Made by a program: the position numbers and the translations under genes
The notes under the pieces: generated by a model
What the model was told of the DNA's origin: nothing
The model's input: only the letters and a program-made list of their open reading frames with translations
Databases searched by the model: none
Part shown: one piece after another, positions 8,890 to 17,507 of the stretch
Numbering within the stretch: position 1 is the stretch's first letter
How the letters are laid out: each line of letters opens with the position of its first letter
Assembly: GCA_016234495.1 (NCBI GenBank)
Contig: JACRBI010000026.1
Location: 1-64,000, forward strand
DNA length: 64,000 nt
Source of the DNA: Chloroflexota bacterium
GTDB taxonomy: Bacteria > Chloroflexota > Anaerolineae > Anaerolineales > Villigracilaceae
Direction of reading: 5' to 3'

Positions 8890-10133
8890 TGGCGCACATC
8901 CTTTTACGTCATCGCGATATTCCTGACATCAACAAAATTGACGTCTATAAAAAGAACGGCGGTTTTGACGCGTTCAAAAAAGCCGTGACCAAAATGAAGC
9001 CAACCGAAGTGACCGATGTGGTCAAGAATTCCAATTTGCGCGGGCGCGGCGGTGCGGGATTCCCCACTGGGTTGAAGTGGTCCTTCATTGACAACAAGAA
9101 CTGGCCGCATTACGTGGTCGCCAATGCAGACGAATCCGAACCGGGCACTTTCAAAGACCGCGAACTCATGGAAAGCAACCCGTTCCAGTTTTTGGAAGGG
9201 CTGGCAATCGGTTCGTACGCGGTTGGCGCGACGGCGGCTTACGTTTATCTGCGCGGCGAGTTCTGGCAGGTGTCCGCCTTTCTCGATGAAAAGATCGCCG
9301 AGATGGAAAAAGCCGGGTATCTGGGTGACAACCTTTTTGGCACAGAGTATTCCCTGAAAATTTTCACGCACCTCGGTGCAGGCGCGTACATCTGCGGCGA
9401 AGAAACGGCCCTGCTCGAATCACTCGAAGGCAAACGCGGACAGCCGCGCGTGCGTCCACCCTTCCCGCCTTCGTTTGGCTTGTACGGCAAGCCGACCATT
9501 ATCAACAATGTCGAAACCTTTACCAACGTCCCGCCCATCATCGCCAACGGCGCAGACTGGTATAAGGCAATGGGTACAGCCGACAGCGCCGGCGTGAAGT
9601 TATTCTCGCTTTCCGGCCGCGTGCGCCGTCCTGGTAATTACGAATTGCCCTTCGGCAAGACCTTCCGCGAGTTGATCTATGAACACGGCGGCGGCGTGCA
9701 GGAAGGCCGCCCGGTCAAAGCCATCATGCCGGCCGGCGCGTCATCTTCCTTGATCGTTGTGGATGACAAAGTGCTCGACACGCCCATGGACTATGCCACC
9801 GTGCGCACGCTCGGCGCGGACCTCGGGTCTGCCTCCGTGATCGTGATCGACGACACTGTCAGCGTGGACTGGATCGTAGACAAGACCATCCATTTCTTCA
9901 AGCACGAATCGTGCGGCAAATGCACTCCCTGCCGTGAAGGCAATTACTGGATGCAAACCATCACGCACCGCATCCATTCCGGCGAAGGCAAACAGGAAGA
10001 TGTTGACCTGCTCTTGAATGTCGCCAAACAAATGCAGGGCAAATGCCTGTGCGCGCTGGGTGAGTTCGCCACGATGGCCGTGGTTACCGGCATCGAAAGA
10101 TTTCCGCAGGATTTCAAGAAGGCAGTAAAGTAA
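8889..10133 (+). CDS. nuoF: NADH-quinone oxidoreductase subunit F
   Basis: NADH- and FMN-binding subunit, 414 aa. The FMN/NADH glycine-rich motif RGRGGAGFPTGLKW is at residues 51-64; FMN-contacting NADESEPGTFKDRELM follows. The C-terminal [4Fe-4S] N3 motif is ESCGKCTPCREG (about C342, C345, C348), with the fourth Cys in KCLCALGEFA. Complete active-site set, so NADH rather than a ferredoxin-only input is predicted. Followed by a 69-bp spacer filled by a heptamer inverted repeat. Confidence 0.97.
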   Translation: MAHILLRHRDIPDINKIDVYKKNGGFDAFKKAVTKMKPTEVTDVVKNSNLRGRGGAGFPTGLKWSFIDNKNWPHYVVANADESEPGTFKDRELMESNPFQFLEGLAIGSYAVGATAAYVYLRGEFWQVSAFLDEKIAEMEKAGYLGDNLFGTEYSLKIFTHLGAGAYICGEETALLESLEGKRGQPRVRPPFPPSFGLYGKPTIINNVETFTNVPPIIANGADWYKAMGTADSAGVKLFSLSGRVRRPGNYELPFGKTFRELIYEHGGGVQEGRPVKAIMPAGASSSLIVVDDKVLDTPMDYATVRTLGADLGSASVIVIDDTVSVDWIVDKTIHFFKHESCGKCTPCREGNYWMQTITHRIHSGEGKQEDVDLLLNVAKQMQGKCLCALGEFATMAVVTGIERFPQDFKKAVK

Positions 10134-10137
10134 ATAG

Positions 10138-10193
10138 GTAATGAGTGATTAGGAATTAGTAACCTGATTACCTAATTGCCTGATTACTGTTAC
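10138..10193. repeat. Heptamer-arm inverted repeat between nuoF and nuoG
   Basis: Eight consecutive 7-bp units: GTAATGA, GTGATTA, GGAATTA, GTAACCT, then GATTACC, TAATTGC, CTGATTA, CTGTTAC. The right half is an imperfect reverse complement of the left. The element stops right at the nuoG RBS (ACGGAG). Confidence 0.85.
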
Positions 10194-10202
10194 GGAGCAT
10201 TC

Positions 10203-12650
10203 ATGACGAAACAAGTTAATTTAACAATCAATGGAAAACAAGTCACTGTACCCGACGGGACTCTGATCGCCGATGCAGCCAAGATGGCCGGCATTGACAT
10301 CCCCGTCTTCTGCCATCACCCCAAGCTTGAACCCGTCGGCATGTGTCGCATGTGCCTGGTCGAAGTTGGCCGCCCCATGCTGGACCGTGCCACCGGCCAA
10401 GTAGTAATGGAAAACGGCCAGCCCAAGATTCAGTTCATGCCCAAACTCGAAACCGCCTGCACCAATCGCGTTTCAGATGGCATGGTCGTGATGACCACAA
10501 CCGACAAGGCGCTGGATGGTCAGAAGGGCACGGTGGAATTCCTGCTCACTTCGCATCCGCTGGATTGTCCCGTTTGCGACAAGGGCGGCGAATGCCCATT
10601 GCAAAACCTGACCATGCAATTCGGTCCCGGCAAGGGACGCTTTAATTTCGATGAAAAACTGCACCTCGAAAAGCAGGTTCCTCTTGGTGAATTGATCTGG
10701 CTCGACCGCGAACGCTGCATTCAATGTGCGCGCTGTATTCGTTTTCAGGATGAAGTTGCCGGTGAGGCAGTACTCGGTTTCGATGAGCGCGGACGCAACA
10801 CCCAGATCGTATCTTTATCCGACCCCGGATTTGATTCTGTTTTCTCAGGCAATACCACCGACATTTGTCCCGTCGGAGCGCTGACCACTGCAGACTTCCG
10901 CTTTGGCGCGCGCCCCTGGGAACTGAAAGCGCAGGCATCCATCTGCACGCAATGTCCGGTCGGGTGCAATACCACGCTCAACACACGCCGCGAAGCCAAA
11001 GCCGGCGGTGACGTGGTTATCAAGCGTGTCATGCCGCGCCAGAATGAAGAAGTGAATGAAATCTGGCTGTGTGACAAGGGACGTTTTGCCTATCACTACA
11101 CCGAAAGCAAAAAGCGACTCGCCAGGCCGCTTGTCAGAAAAGAAGAAAAATTGGCGCGCGCTTCATGGGACGCCGCGACAAAATTTGCCGCTGAAAATCT
11201 TACAAAATACAAAAAGGATTTCGTCGTTCTGGCTTCCGGCCGACTGGCGAACGAAGATCTCTTCAATTTGAAGTCGCTGGCAGACCATGCCGGCGGAACA
11301 GCCATCCTATATTCCGACATGGGCGGCGGCGACATCACACAGATCGCAGGCATGGGGCAGGGCACGAACATCGGCAAGATGGGCGCGGGCGATGCGATCC
11401 TTGTCATTGCATCAGACTTATATGAAGAAGCCCCCATCTGGTGGCTGAGAGTCAAGCAGGCCGCCGACCGCGGCGCGACGCTCATCGTGGCGAATCCGCG
11501 CGAAACCAAACTGGATAAATTTGCCAAGTTCACCATCCGTTATTCATATGGCGATGAAGCAAAAGCTGTCAATGACCTGACCAAAAAGAACAAGATATCC
11601 GATGAATTCGCGAAGGCGAAGAATGTCGTCGTGTTCTACGGCAGTGAGGGGCTTGGCTTAAACGGTTCATCCGGCCTTGCTTCTGCATGTGCCACACTTT
11701 TGAAAGAGACCGAGCACCTCGGCAAGCCGAACAACGGTTTGGTTGGTGTCTGGCAGAAAGCCAACGATCAGGGCGCATGGGAAGTCGGTTTCCAACCTGA
11801 GCCTGATCTTGAAAAAGCGCTCAAAGGCAAGGCGGTTTACATCGTCGGGGCTGACCCGGTGGGTGATGACCCCGCTTTGGCGAAGGCGCTCAAAGGCGCG
11901 AAGTTCGTGGCGGTGCAGGATATTCTTGAAACCGCGACCACAGAAATAGCGGATGTGGTCTTCCCCGCGCAGGCATTTACTGAACGCGATGGGACGTTCA
12001 CTTCCGGCGAGCGCCGCGTGCAGCGTTTCTTTGCGGCTGTGCCCCCGAAGGGCGACTCGAAACCCGATTTTGCGATTACTTCGATGGTTGCCAAACAGAT
12101 GGGCGTCATCCTGGAAGGCTCGTCCGTTTCGGTGGTGTTCGATATTCTTGCGAATTCGCTCGATGCGTTTGCAGAATTGAGCTATGAAAAACTCGCCGTG
12201 GTGCATGGTCAATGGCCGATCGTCGGGCGCGGTGACCTGTATTACGGCGGCACGACTTATGAGAACACGCAGGGCTTGGGCGCGCAACTCGCCCCGACGT
12301 CCCAGTCTGGGAAAGCAGTATCCATCCCAAAGGTCAGAAAAGAAGCGGCTCTTCGTCCAAAAGAAAAGGAATTGCTGGCGGTGCCGGTCAATAAATTATA
12401 TGATCGCGGCGTGACGGTTAACCCGGCTCAATTACTGGACGGGCGGGTTGGTGAAGCGACCGTGACATTGCACCCCTCTGCGGCAAAGAATCTCGGCGTG
12501 GAAGCGGGCGCGAACGTGAAACTCAGTTTTGAAGGCGTGAAGGCTGATGTGGTTGTGAAGATAGACGATACGATCTCGGCGGGTGTGGCGCTGGTGCCGC
12601 GCAGTATGGGCATTGCGATCCGTGAACCTGTTGTTGCAAAGGTGAAATGA
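10203..12650 (+). CDS. nuoG: NADH-quinone oxidoreductase subunit G
   Basis: Large iron-sulfur subunit, 815 aa. Order: N-terminal [2Fe-2S] ferredoxin domain (CHHPKLEPVGMCRMC), the N5 His/Cys motif (HPLDCPVCDKGGECPLQ), the two-cluster-type motif RCIQCARCIRF, then a molybdopterin-oxidoreductase-like fold whose Fe-S motif CTQCPVGCNT is retained, and a C-terminal molydopterin-dinucleotide-binding-like domain. Start ATG 10203 has GGAG 5 nt upstream; a start at 10176 would begin inside the repeat. 1 bp before nuoH. Confidence 0.95.
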   Translation: MTKQVNLTINGKQVTVPDGTLIADAAKMAGIDIPVFCHHPKLEPVGMCRMCLVEVGRPMLDRATGQVVMENGQPKIQFMPKLETACTNRVSDGMVVMTTTDKALDGQKGTVEFLLTSHPLDCPVCDKGGECPLQNLTMQFGPGKGRFNFDEKLHLEKQVPLGELIWLDRERCIQCARCIRFQDEVAGEAVLGFDERGRNTQIVSLSDPGFDSVFSGNTTDICPVGALTTADFRFGARPWELKAQASICTQCPVGCNTTLNTRREAKAGGDVVIKRVMPRQNEEVNEIWLCDKGRFAYHYTESKKRLARPLVRKEEKLARASWDAATKFAAENLTKYKKDFVVLASGRLANEDLFNLKSLADHAGGTAILYSDMGGGDITQIAGMGQGTNIGKMGAGDAILVIASDLYEEAPIWWLRVKQAADRGATLIVANPRETKLDKFAKFTIRYSYGDEAKAVNDLTKKNKISDEFAKAKNVVVFYGSEGLGLNGSSGLASACATLLKETEHLGKPNNGLVGVWQKANDQGAWEVGFQPEPDLEKALKGKAVYIVGADPVGDDPALAKALKGAKFVAVQDILETATTEIADVVFPAQAFTERDGTFTSGERRVQRFFAAVPPKGDSKPDFAITSMVAKQMGVILEGSSVSVVFDILANSLDAFAELSYEKLAVVHGQWPIVGRGDLYYGGTTYENTQGLGAQLAPTSQSGKAVSIPKVRKEAALRPKEKELLAVPVNKLYDRGVTVNPAQLLDGRVGEATVTLHPSAAKNLGVEAGANVKLSFEGVKADVVVKIDDTISAGVALVPRSMGIAIREPVVAKVK

Positions 12651-12651
12651 T

Positions 12652-13791
12652 ATGGATTGGACTATCTGGGTTGAATGGATCGTAAAAGGGTTTGTGCTCT
12701 GCCTGATTCTGTTAACAGGCTTTGCCTACCTGACGTTGTACGAACGCCGCGCGCTGGCTCGAATGCAGGTGCGTGTCGGTCCGAACCGCGCGGGCTATCA
12801 GGGTTTGTTGCAGCCGATCGCGGATGCGGTCAAGCTGATCTTCAAGGAAGAGCTGACTCCCACGAAAGTTTACAAGGTTGTATTTTTACTCGCGCCGGTG
12901 TTGACGGTTGTGCCTTCGCTCATTCTTGCGGCAGTGATACCGCTTGGAACTTCGTTCAACTTCTTTGGCCGCGAGATCACTTTATATATTGCAAATTTGA
13001 ACGTCGGCGTTTTGTACCTGACATCCATTGCGTCGATTGCGGTGTATGGCATCACGCTGGCGGGCTGGTCGAGCAATAACAAGTATGCCATGCTTGGCGG
13101 CATCCGCGCTTCGGCTCAGATGATCTCGTATGAGCTTTCGCTTGGCTTGTGCTTTGCAATTGCGATCGTGATGGGCAACTCCATGAATCTGGTGGACATT
13201 GTCAACGCGCAAACTGGAATGTGGTTTGTGGTGATTCAACCCGTGGGCGCGTTGATCTTCCTGATCGTGACTCTGGCCGAGGTCAACCGCGCTCCGTTCG
13301 ACATGCCCGAAGCCGAGCAGGAGTTGACCGCAGGCTTCCATGCTGAGTATTCCGGCATGAAGTTCGCCCTGTTCTTCATGGCCGAATACCAGAAGATGAT
13401 CGTGATCTCCATGATTGCGGCGACCCTCTTCTTTGGCGGCTATCGCGAGTTCTGGTTCCTGAAAGACACGATCTTCAGCGTTGACCGCTATTGGTTCCTC
13501 GCTCCGATTTATCTTTTATTGAAAGTTGTCGTGCTGTTGTTCTTCATGATCTGGGTGCGCGCCACCTGGCCGCGCATCCGCTATGACCGTTTGATGGCGT
13601 TTGGCTGGAAGGTGCTTCTGCCCCTTTCACTGGCGACTGTGTTCATTACCGCGGCTGGTATTTTGCTGGCGCAGGAACTAAACAATCAATTGTACATATA
13701 CAGCATCCCCGTCCTTTCCATTGTGAGCGCCATGGTGGCGGTGGGGCTGATTTATCGCAGCTTGAGGAGAAAATCCGATGGGCGTATTTGA
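12652..13791 (+). CDS. nuoH: NADH-quinone oxidoreductase subunit H
   Basis: Membrane subunit lining the quinone channel, 379 aa with about eight transmembrane helices. Signatures: ALARMQVRVGPNRAGYQGLLQ, and the acidic loop EVNRAPFDMPEAEQELTAGF followed by HAEYSGMKFALFFMAEY, which couples quinone chemistry to proton pumping. It ends with the WPRIRYDRLM block and a last helix. Overlaps nuoI by 14 bp. Confidence 0.96.
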   Translation: MDWTIWVEWIVKGFVLCLILLTGFAYLTLYERRALARMQVRVGPNRAGYQGLLQPIADAVKLIFKEELTPTKVYKVVFLLAPVLTVVPSLILAAVIPLGTSFNFFGREITLYIANLNVGVLYLTSIASIAVYGITLAGWSSNNKYAMLGGIRASAQMISYELSLGLCFAIAIVMGNSMNLVDIVNAQTGMWFVVIQPVGALIFLIVTLAEVNRAPFDMPEAEQELTAGFHAEYSGMKFALFFMAEYQKMIVISMIAATLFFGGYREFWFLKDTIFSVDRYWFLAPIYLLLKVVVLLFFMIWVRATWPRIRYDRLMAFGWKVLLPLSLATVFITAAGILLAQELNNQLYIYSIPVLSIVSAMVAVGLIYRSLRRKSDGRI

Positions 13792-14299
13792 TCCCGTTCT
13801 TGAACTTGGGCGCGGCCTGCTGGAGACGCTCCGCTCCTTTTGGTTCGAGCCGACCGTAACTTATCAATATCCAGAACAGAAGCGCGAAGTCCGCCCGCGT
13901 TTTCGCGGCCGCCATGTCTTGAAGCGCTACGACAACGGCCTTGAGAAGTGCATCGGATGTTCGCTCTGTGCGGCGGCCTGCCCTGCGGATGCGATCTTCG
14001 TCGAGGCATCTGAAAACACTGACGAAAAGCGCTTCTCGCCCGGCGAGCGGTTTGCTTCCACCTACGAAATAAATATGCTGCGCTGCATCTATTGCGGCTT
14101 CTGCGAAGATGCCTGCCCGACCGAAGCGATCGTGCTGGGCGACAACTACGAACTCTCGTTCCTGAATCGCCGCGAGGCCATCTATACCAAGGATTTGCTG
14201 CTTGAACCTGTCCCGTCTGCTGAGATGCTCACCCCGCGCAAGATGGAAGCGGGTGCGTTTACGCGTTCAGTGCCGGAAATGCAAGACCCTTCAGATTAA
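13778..14299 (+). CDS. nuoI: NADH-quinone oxidoreductase subunit I
   Basis: Ferredoxin-like subunit with clusters N6a and N6b, 173 aa. Two 4Fe-4S motifs: C58-x2-C61-x2-C64-x3-C68 (CIGCSLCAAACP) and C103-x2-C106-x2-C109-x3-C113 (CIYCGFCEDACP). RBS GAGGAG inside the end of nuoH. Its stop codon abuts the next heptamer repeat. Confidence 0.96.
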   Translation: MGVFDPVLELGRGLLETLRSFWFEPTVTYQYPEQKREVRPRFRGRHVLKRYDNGLEKCIGCSLCAAACPADAIFVEASENTDEKRFSPGERFASTYEINMLRCIYCGFCEDACPTEAIVLGDNYELSFLNRREAIYTKDLLLEPVPSAEMLTPRKMEAGAFTRSVPEMQDPSD

Positions 14300-14368
14300 C
14301 GATTTTCGATTGGCGATTTACGATTGCTGAACCAATCAAAAATCGTAAATCCAAAATCCCAAATCGCA
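14299..14368. repeat. Heptamer-arm inverted repeat between nuoI and nuoJ
   Basis: Left arm ACGATTT, TCGATTG, GCGATTT, ACGATTG; 14-bp spacer; right arm AATCGTA, AATCCAA, AATCCCA, AATCGCA. The arms are near reverse complements, both with 7-bp periodicity. The RBS GGAG of nuoJ follows within 4 bp. Confidence 0.9.
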
Positions 14369-14379
14369 AATGGAGCAAT

Positions 14380-14904
14380 ATGACTTCTGAACTCATCGTC
14401 TTCCTCGTTCTATCCCTCGCTGCTGTTGCAGCCGCGTTTGGCATGGTCTCCAGCCGTAACGCAGTCTATTCGGCGCTGTTTCTTGTGCTGAACTTCGTCA
14501 CGGTGGCCATCTTCTACCTGCTGCTGGGCGCGCCGTTCATCGCCATGTCGCAGATCACGGTTTATGCCGGCGCGATCATGGTCCTGTTCCTGTTCGTGAT
14601 CATGCTGCTCGGCGCCGAAGCCCTCGCCCCGACGAATGTCCTCCCGTGGCAGAGACCGCTGGCATTTTCTTTGGCGGTCGTCCTGCTCATTGAATCAGCG
14701 TACCTCTTAATATCCCGCGCGCAGACGAATGCGCTCATATCCGCACCGGACATTACCGTGAACTCAATGGACAACCTGCGTGACATGGCAATGACGCTGT
14801 TCCACCAGTTTCTTTTGCCGTTCGAGGTTACATCCATATTGTTGCTGGTCGCAATGGTCGGCGCGATCGTGCTGACCAAACGTGAAAAGGCAGGGCAGAA
14901 ATAA
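14380..14904 (+). CDS. nuoJ: NADH-quinone oxidoreductase subunit J
   Basis: Membrane subunit, 174 aa, five predicted helices. Family signature: [20 protein letters not shown], then [35 protein letters not shown] at 14372 and ATG 14380. Overlaps nuoK by one base (TAATG). Confidence 0.95.
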   Translation: MTSELIVFLVLSLAAVAAAFGMVSSRNAVYSALFLVLNFVTVAIFYLLLGAPFIAMSQITVYAGAIMVLFLFVIMLLGAEALAPTNVLPWQRPLAFSLAVVLLIESAYLLISRAQTNALISAPDITVNSMDNLRDMAMTLFHQFLLPFEVTSILLLVAMVGAIVLTKREKAGQK

Positions 14905-15206
14905 TGGTTCCAGTTGATTATTACATCATCCTTTCGGCTGTTTTATTTACCATCGGCGCGCTGGGCGTGCTCATCCGCCGCAACCCGTTGATCATTTTCA
15001 TGTCCATCGAGTTGATGCTCAACGCGGCGAATCTGGCCTTTGTCGCATTTTCCAGAATGTACGATAGTTTCAACGGGCAGATATTTGTTTTCTTCGTCAT
15101 CGCAGTCGCCGCCGCCGAAGTTGCGGTGGGACTTGCTCTGATCGTTGAAATCTTCAAAACCAAGAAGAACATCAATATCGATGAGATGAACTCCTTGAAA
15201 GGATAA
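14904..15206 (+). CDS. nuoK: NADH-quinone oxidoreductase subunit K
   Basis: Antiporter-like (MrpC-type) membrane subunit, 100 aa, three helices. Conserved [20 protein letters not shown] and the second-helix glutamate in [15 protein letters not shown], both required for proton translocation in the family, are present. Coupled to nuoJ by TAATG. Confidence 0.96.
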   Translation: MVPVDYYIILSAVLFTIGALGVLIRRNPLIIFMSIELMLNAANLAFVAFSRMYDSFNGQIFVFFVIAVAAAEVAVGLALIVEIFKTKKNINIDEMNSLKG

Positions 15207-15214
15207 AAGTAAAA

Positions 15215-15256
15215 GGTAATTGGTAATTAGTAATTACCAATCTCCAATTACCAATT
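15215..15256. repeat. Heptamer-arm inverted repeat between nuoK and nuoL
   Basis: Six perfect-phase 7-mers: GGTAATT, GGTAATT, AGTAATT, then ACCAATC, TCCAATT, ACCAATT. A nearly perfect hairpin ending 2 bp before the nuoL RBS ACGGAG. Confidence 0.9.
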
Positions 15257-15267
15257 ACGGAGAAACC

Positions 15268-17430
15268 ATGCACTTAAGTGAAGCAGTGAACTCAGGATTT
15301 TTCTACCTCGCCCCGTGGCTGGTCTTTGCGCCCATCACTGGATTGTTGATCAACCTCATCTTCGGAAAATATTTCTCCGAAAAGATGGTCGGCACAGTGG
15401 CAAGCCTTGCATCGGGAGCGGCCTTTGTCGTCTCGGTGCTGCTGGCTTATTCGGTCTCGATCAATCACGGCGAGATGATGAGCGTTCCTTTTGCACAGTG
15501 GATCCACATAGGCACGCTCCAACTCGATTGGACCTTCCGCGTGGATTCACTTTCAGCCACGATGATGCTCGTCGTCTCCGGCGTCGGCACGCTCATCCAC
15601 ATCTACGCCATCGGGTACATGCACGAAGATGTGCGCTTCAAGAAGGAGGAGGGACGCTTCACGCGCTTCTTCATTTTCTTGAACCTGTTCATCGCGGCGA
15701 TGATGATCCTCGTCAGCGGCGACTCGTACATGATGCTCTTTGTCGGCTGGGAAGGCGTGGGACTTTGCTCCTTCCTCCTCATCGGTTTCTGGTACGAGAT
15801 GGATACGCTTGCGCGTCCGTCCTGGGCGAACTCCAATGCCGCGAAGAAAGCCTTCATCACCAACCGCGTCGGCGACTTTGGTTTTCTGATCGCTGGCTTT
15901 TTGATGTTCTGGTATCTCGGTTCATTCCAATTTGACGAGGTCTTCAAAGCCGCGCCTGAGATCGCTCATTCTGCTCCGTGGGTGATCGTTGCGATCACCT
16001 TGTTCATGCTTGTTGGTGTGGCTGGTAAATCCGCGCAGATTCCGCTTTACATCTGGCTGCCGGATGCGATGGCAGGCCCGACTCCTGTTTCGGCGCTCAT
16101 CCATGCCGCGACGATGGTAACTGCGGGTGTCTATCTTGTGACTCGTTCCGCTCCCATATATTCGCTTGTGCCTGAAGCTCAATATATTGTGGCAATGGTC
16201 GGCGCAGGCACGGCGCTCTTCGCCGCGACGATTGCCGTCGGTCAGTACGATATTAAAAAAGTCCTGGCTTACTCCACTATTTCACAACTCGGCTTCATGG
16301 TCGCGGCAGTGGGTATGGGCGCGTATGTGGCGGGGATGTTCCATCTCATTACCCATGCCTTCTTCAAGGCTTTGCTATTCCTTTCCGCTGGTTCCGTCAT
16401 TCTTGGCATGGAGCGCGGACATCACCACCTGGCGCATCACGTCGCCCATGACGATCATGGAAAAGGAAAGAAGAAAGAAGGGAAAAAAGAAGAACATGGA
16501 CACGGTCACGATGAAGAACACAGTGAAGTCTTCGACCCCGGCGACATGCGCAACATGGGCGGACTTCGCAAGACCATGCCTGTCACCTTCTGGCTTTACA
16601 TGATCGGAACGCTGGCGCTCGCCGGCATCTTCCCGTTTGCGGGTTTCTGGTCGAAGGATGAAATTCTGCTTGACGCCAGCCTGCATTTCACAAGTGTTTA
16701 TGGACAGTTAACTCTCGCTGCATTCCTGACCGCCTTTTACATGGGGCGTCAGGTGTGGATGGTCTTCTTCGGCAAGCCGCGTCACGATGCCGCCGCCCAC
16801 GCTGAAGAAAGCCCAAAGGTGATGACCGTGCCGCTTATGGTGCTCGCAGCCTTGTCGGTGTTGGGCGGCGCGCTGAATCTTCCCTTTGAAGGTTTTCATA
16901 ATCTCGGTCATTGGCTCGGGCACACCCTCGGCGAAGCCGAAGGCCTTCCGCTTGATCTCAAAGTCGCGGGCATCTCCACTGTGCTGGCGCTTTCTGCCAT
17001 TACCCTGTCCTGGTTTATTTATGGCCGCAACCCTTTGAAAGCCAACCAGCCCGACCCGCTCAAGAAGCCGCTTGGTTTCATCTTCACGGGCATGGAAAAC
17101 AAATGGTTCGTGGACGAAGGCTACTTCGCCGTCATCATCAATCCGTTCAAGAAGGCATCTCAATTCCTTGCGGATGTGATCGATTGGCGCTTCTGGCACG
17201 ACTTTGTGCATGACACGGTCATTGCCGGGACTTATAACTGGCTCAGCGATACTGCATTAAATACCTACGCCGATCAAAAAGGCATCGATGCCTTGGCGAA
17301 CTGGCTCGGCGACGCAACTCAATCAGTATCGGCGACCCTGCGCAAAGTCCAGAATGGATTCGTGCGCTCGTACGCGCTATCCGTCATGCTGGGTGTCGTC
17401 TTGATTTTAGGATATCTCATCTTTAAATAG
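15268..17430 (+). CDS. nuoL: NADH-quinone oxidoreductase subunit L
   Basis: Distal antiporter-like proton-pumping subunit, 720 aa, with core helices and the long lateral amphipathic helix at the C-terminus. Hallmarks: LFVGWEGVGLCSFLLIGFWY, KKAFITNRVGDFGF, QIPLYIWLPDAMAGPTPVSA followed by LIHAATMVTAGVYLV, and GLRKTMPVTF. Start ATG 15268 (GGAG 6 nt upstream); the frame extends upstream through the repeat to 15220. Odd: residues about 384-421 form a His/Lys/Asp/Glu-rich loop (GHHHLAHHVAHDDH, then GKGKKKEGKKEEHGHGHDEE) inserted just before the usual MRNMGGLRK segment. Confidence 0.95.
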   Translation: MHLSEAVNSGFFYLAPWLVFAPITGLLINLIFGKYFSEKMVGTVASLASGAAFVVSVLLAYSVSINHGEMMSVPFAQWIHIGTLQLDWTFRVDSLSATMMLVVSGVGTLIHIYAIGYMHEDVRFKKEEGRFTRFFIFLNLFIAAMMILVSGDSYMMLFVGWEGVGLCSFLLIGFWYEMDTLARPSWANSNAAKKAFITNRVGDFGFLIAGFLMFWYLGSFQFDEVFKAAPEIAHSAPWVIVAITLFMLVGVAGKSAQIPLYIWLPDAMAGPTPVSALIHAATMVTAGVYLVTRSAPIYSLVPEAQYIVAMVGAGTALFAATIAVGQYDIKKVLAYSTISQLGFMVAAVGMGAYVAGMFHLITHAFFKALLFLSAGSVILGMERGHHHLAHHVAHDDHGKGKKKEGKKEEHGHGHDEEHSEVFDPGDMRNMGGLRKTMPVTFWLYMIGTLALAGIFPFAGFWSKDEILLDASLHFTSVYGQLTLAAFLTAFYMGRQVWMVFFGKPRHDAAAHAEESPKVMTVPLMVLAALSVLGGALNLPFEGFHNLGHWLGHTLGEAEGLPLDLKVAGISTVLALSAITLSWFIYGRNPLKANQPDPLKKPLGFIFTGMENKWFVDEGYFAVIINPFKKASQFLADVIDWRFWHDFVHDTVIAGTYNWLSDTALNTYADQKGIDALANWLGDATQSVSATLRKVQNGFVRSYALSVMLGVVLILGYLIFK

Positions 17431-17434
17431 TTTT

Positions 17435-17480
17435 CAGGTTGGCAAGTTAAAAGGTTTCAGCCTTCCAACTTTCAAACCTG
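17435..17480. repeat. Inverted repeat between nuoL and nuoM
   Basis: Outer arms CAGGTT and AACCTG, with loosely 7-bp-periodic AGGTT/AAGTT units matched by AACTT/AAACC units. Less regular than the other nuo-junction elements, but the same position and style. Confidence 0.7.
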
Positions 17481-17507
17481 CCACCATCTCGAACTCGAGG
17501 ATAGAAC

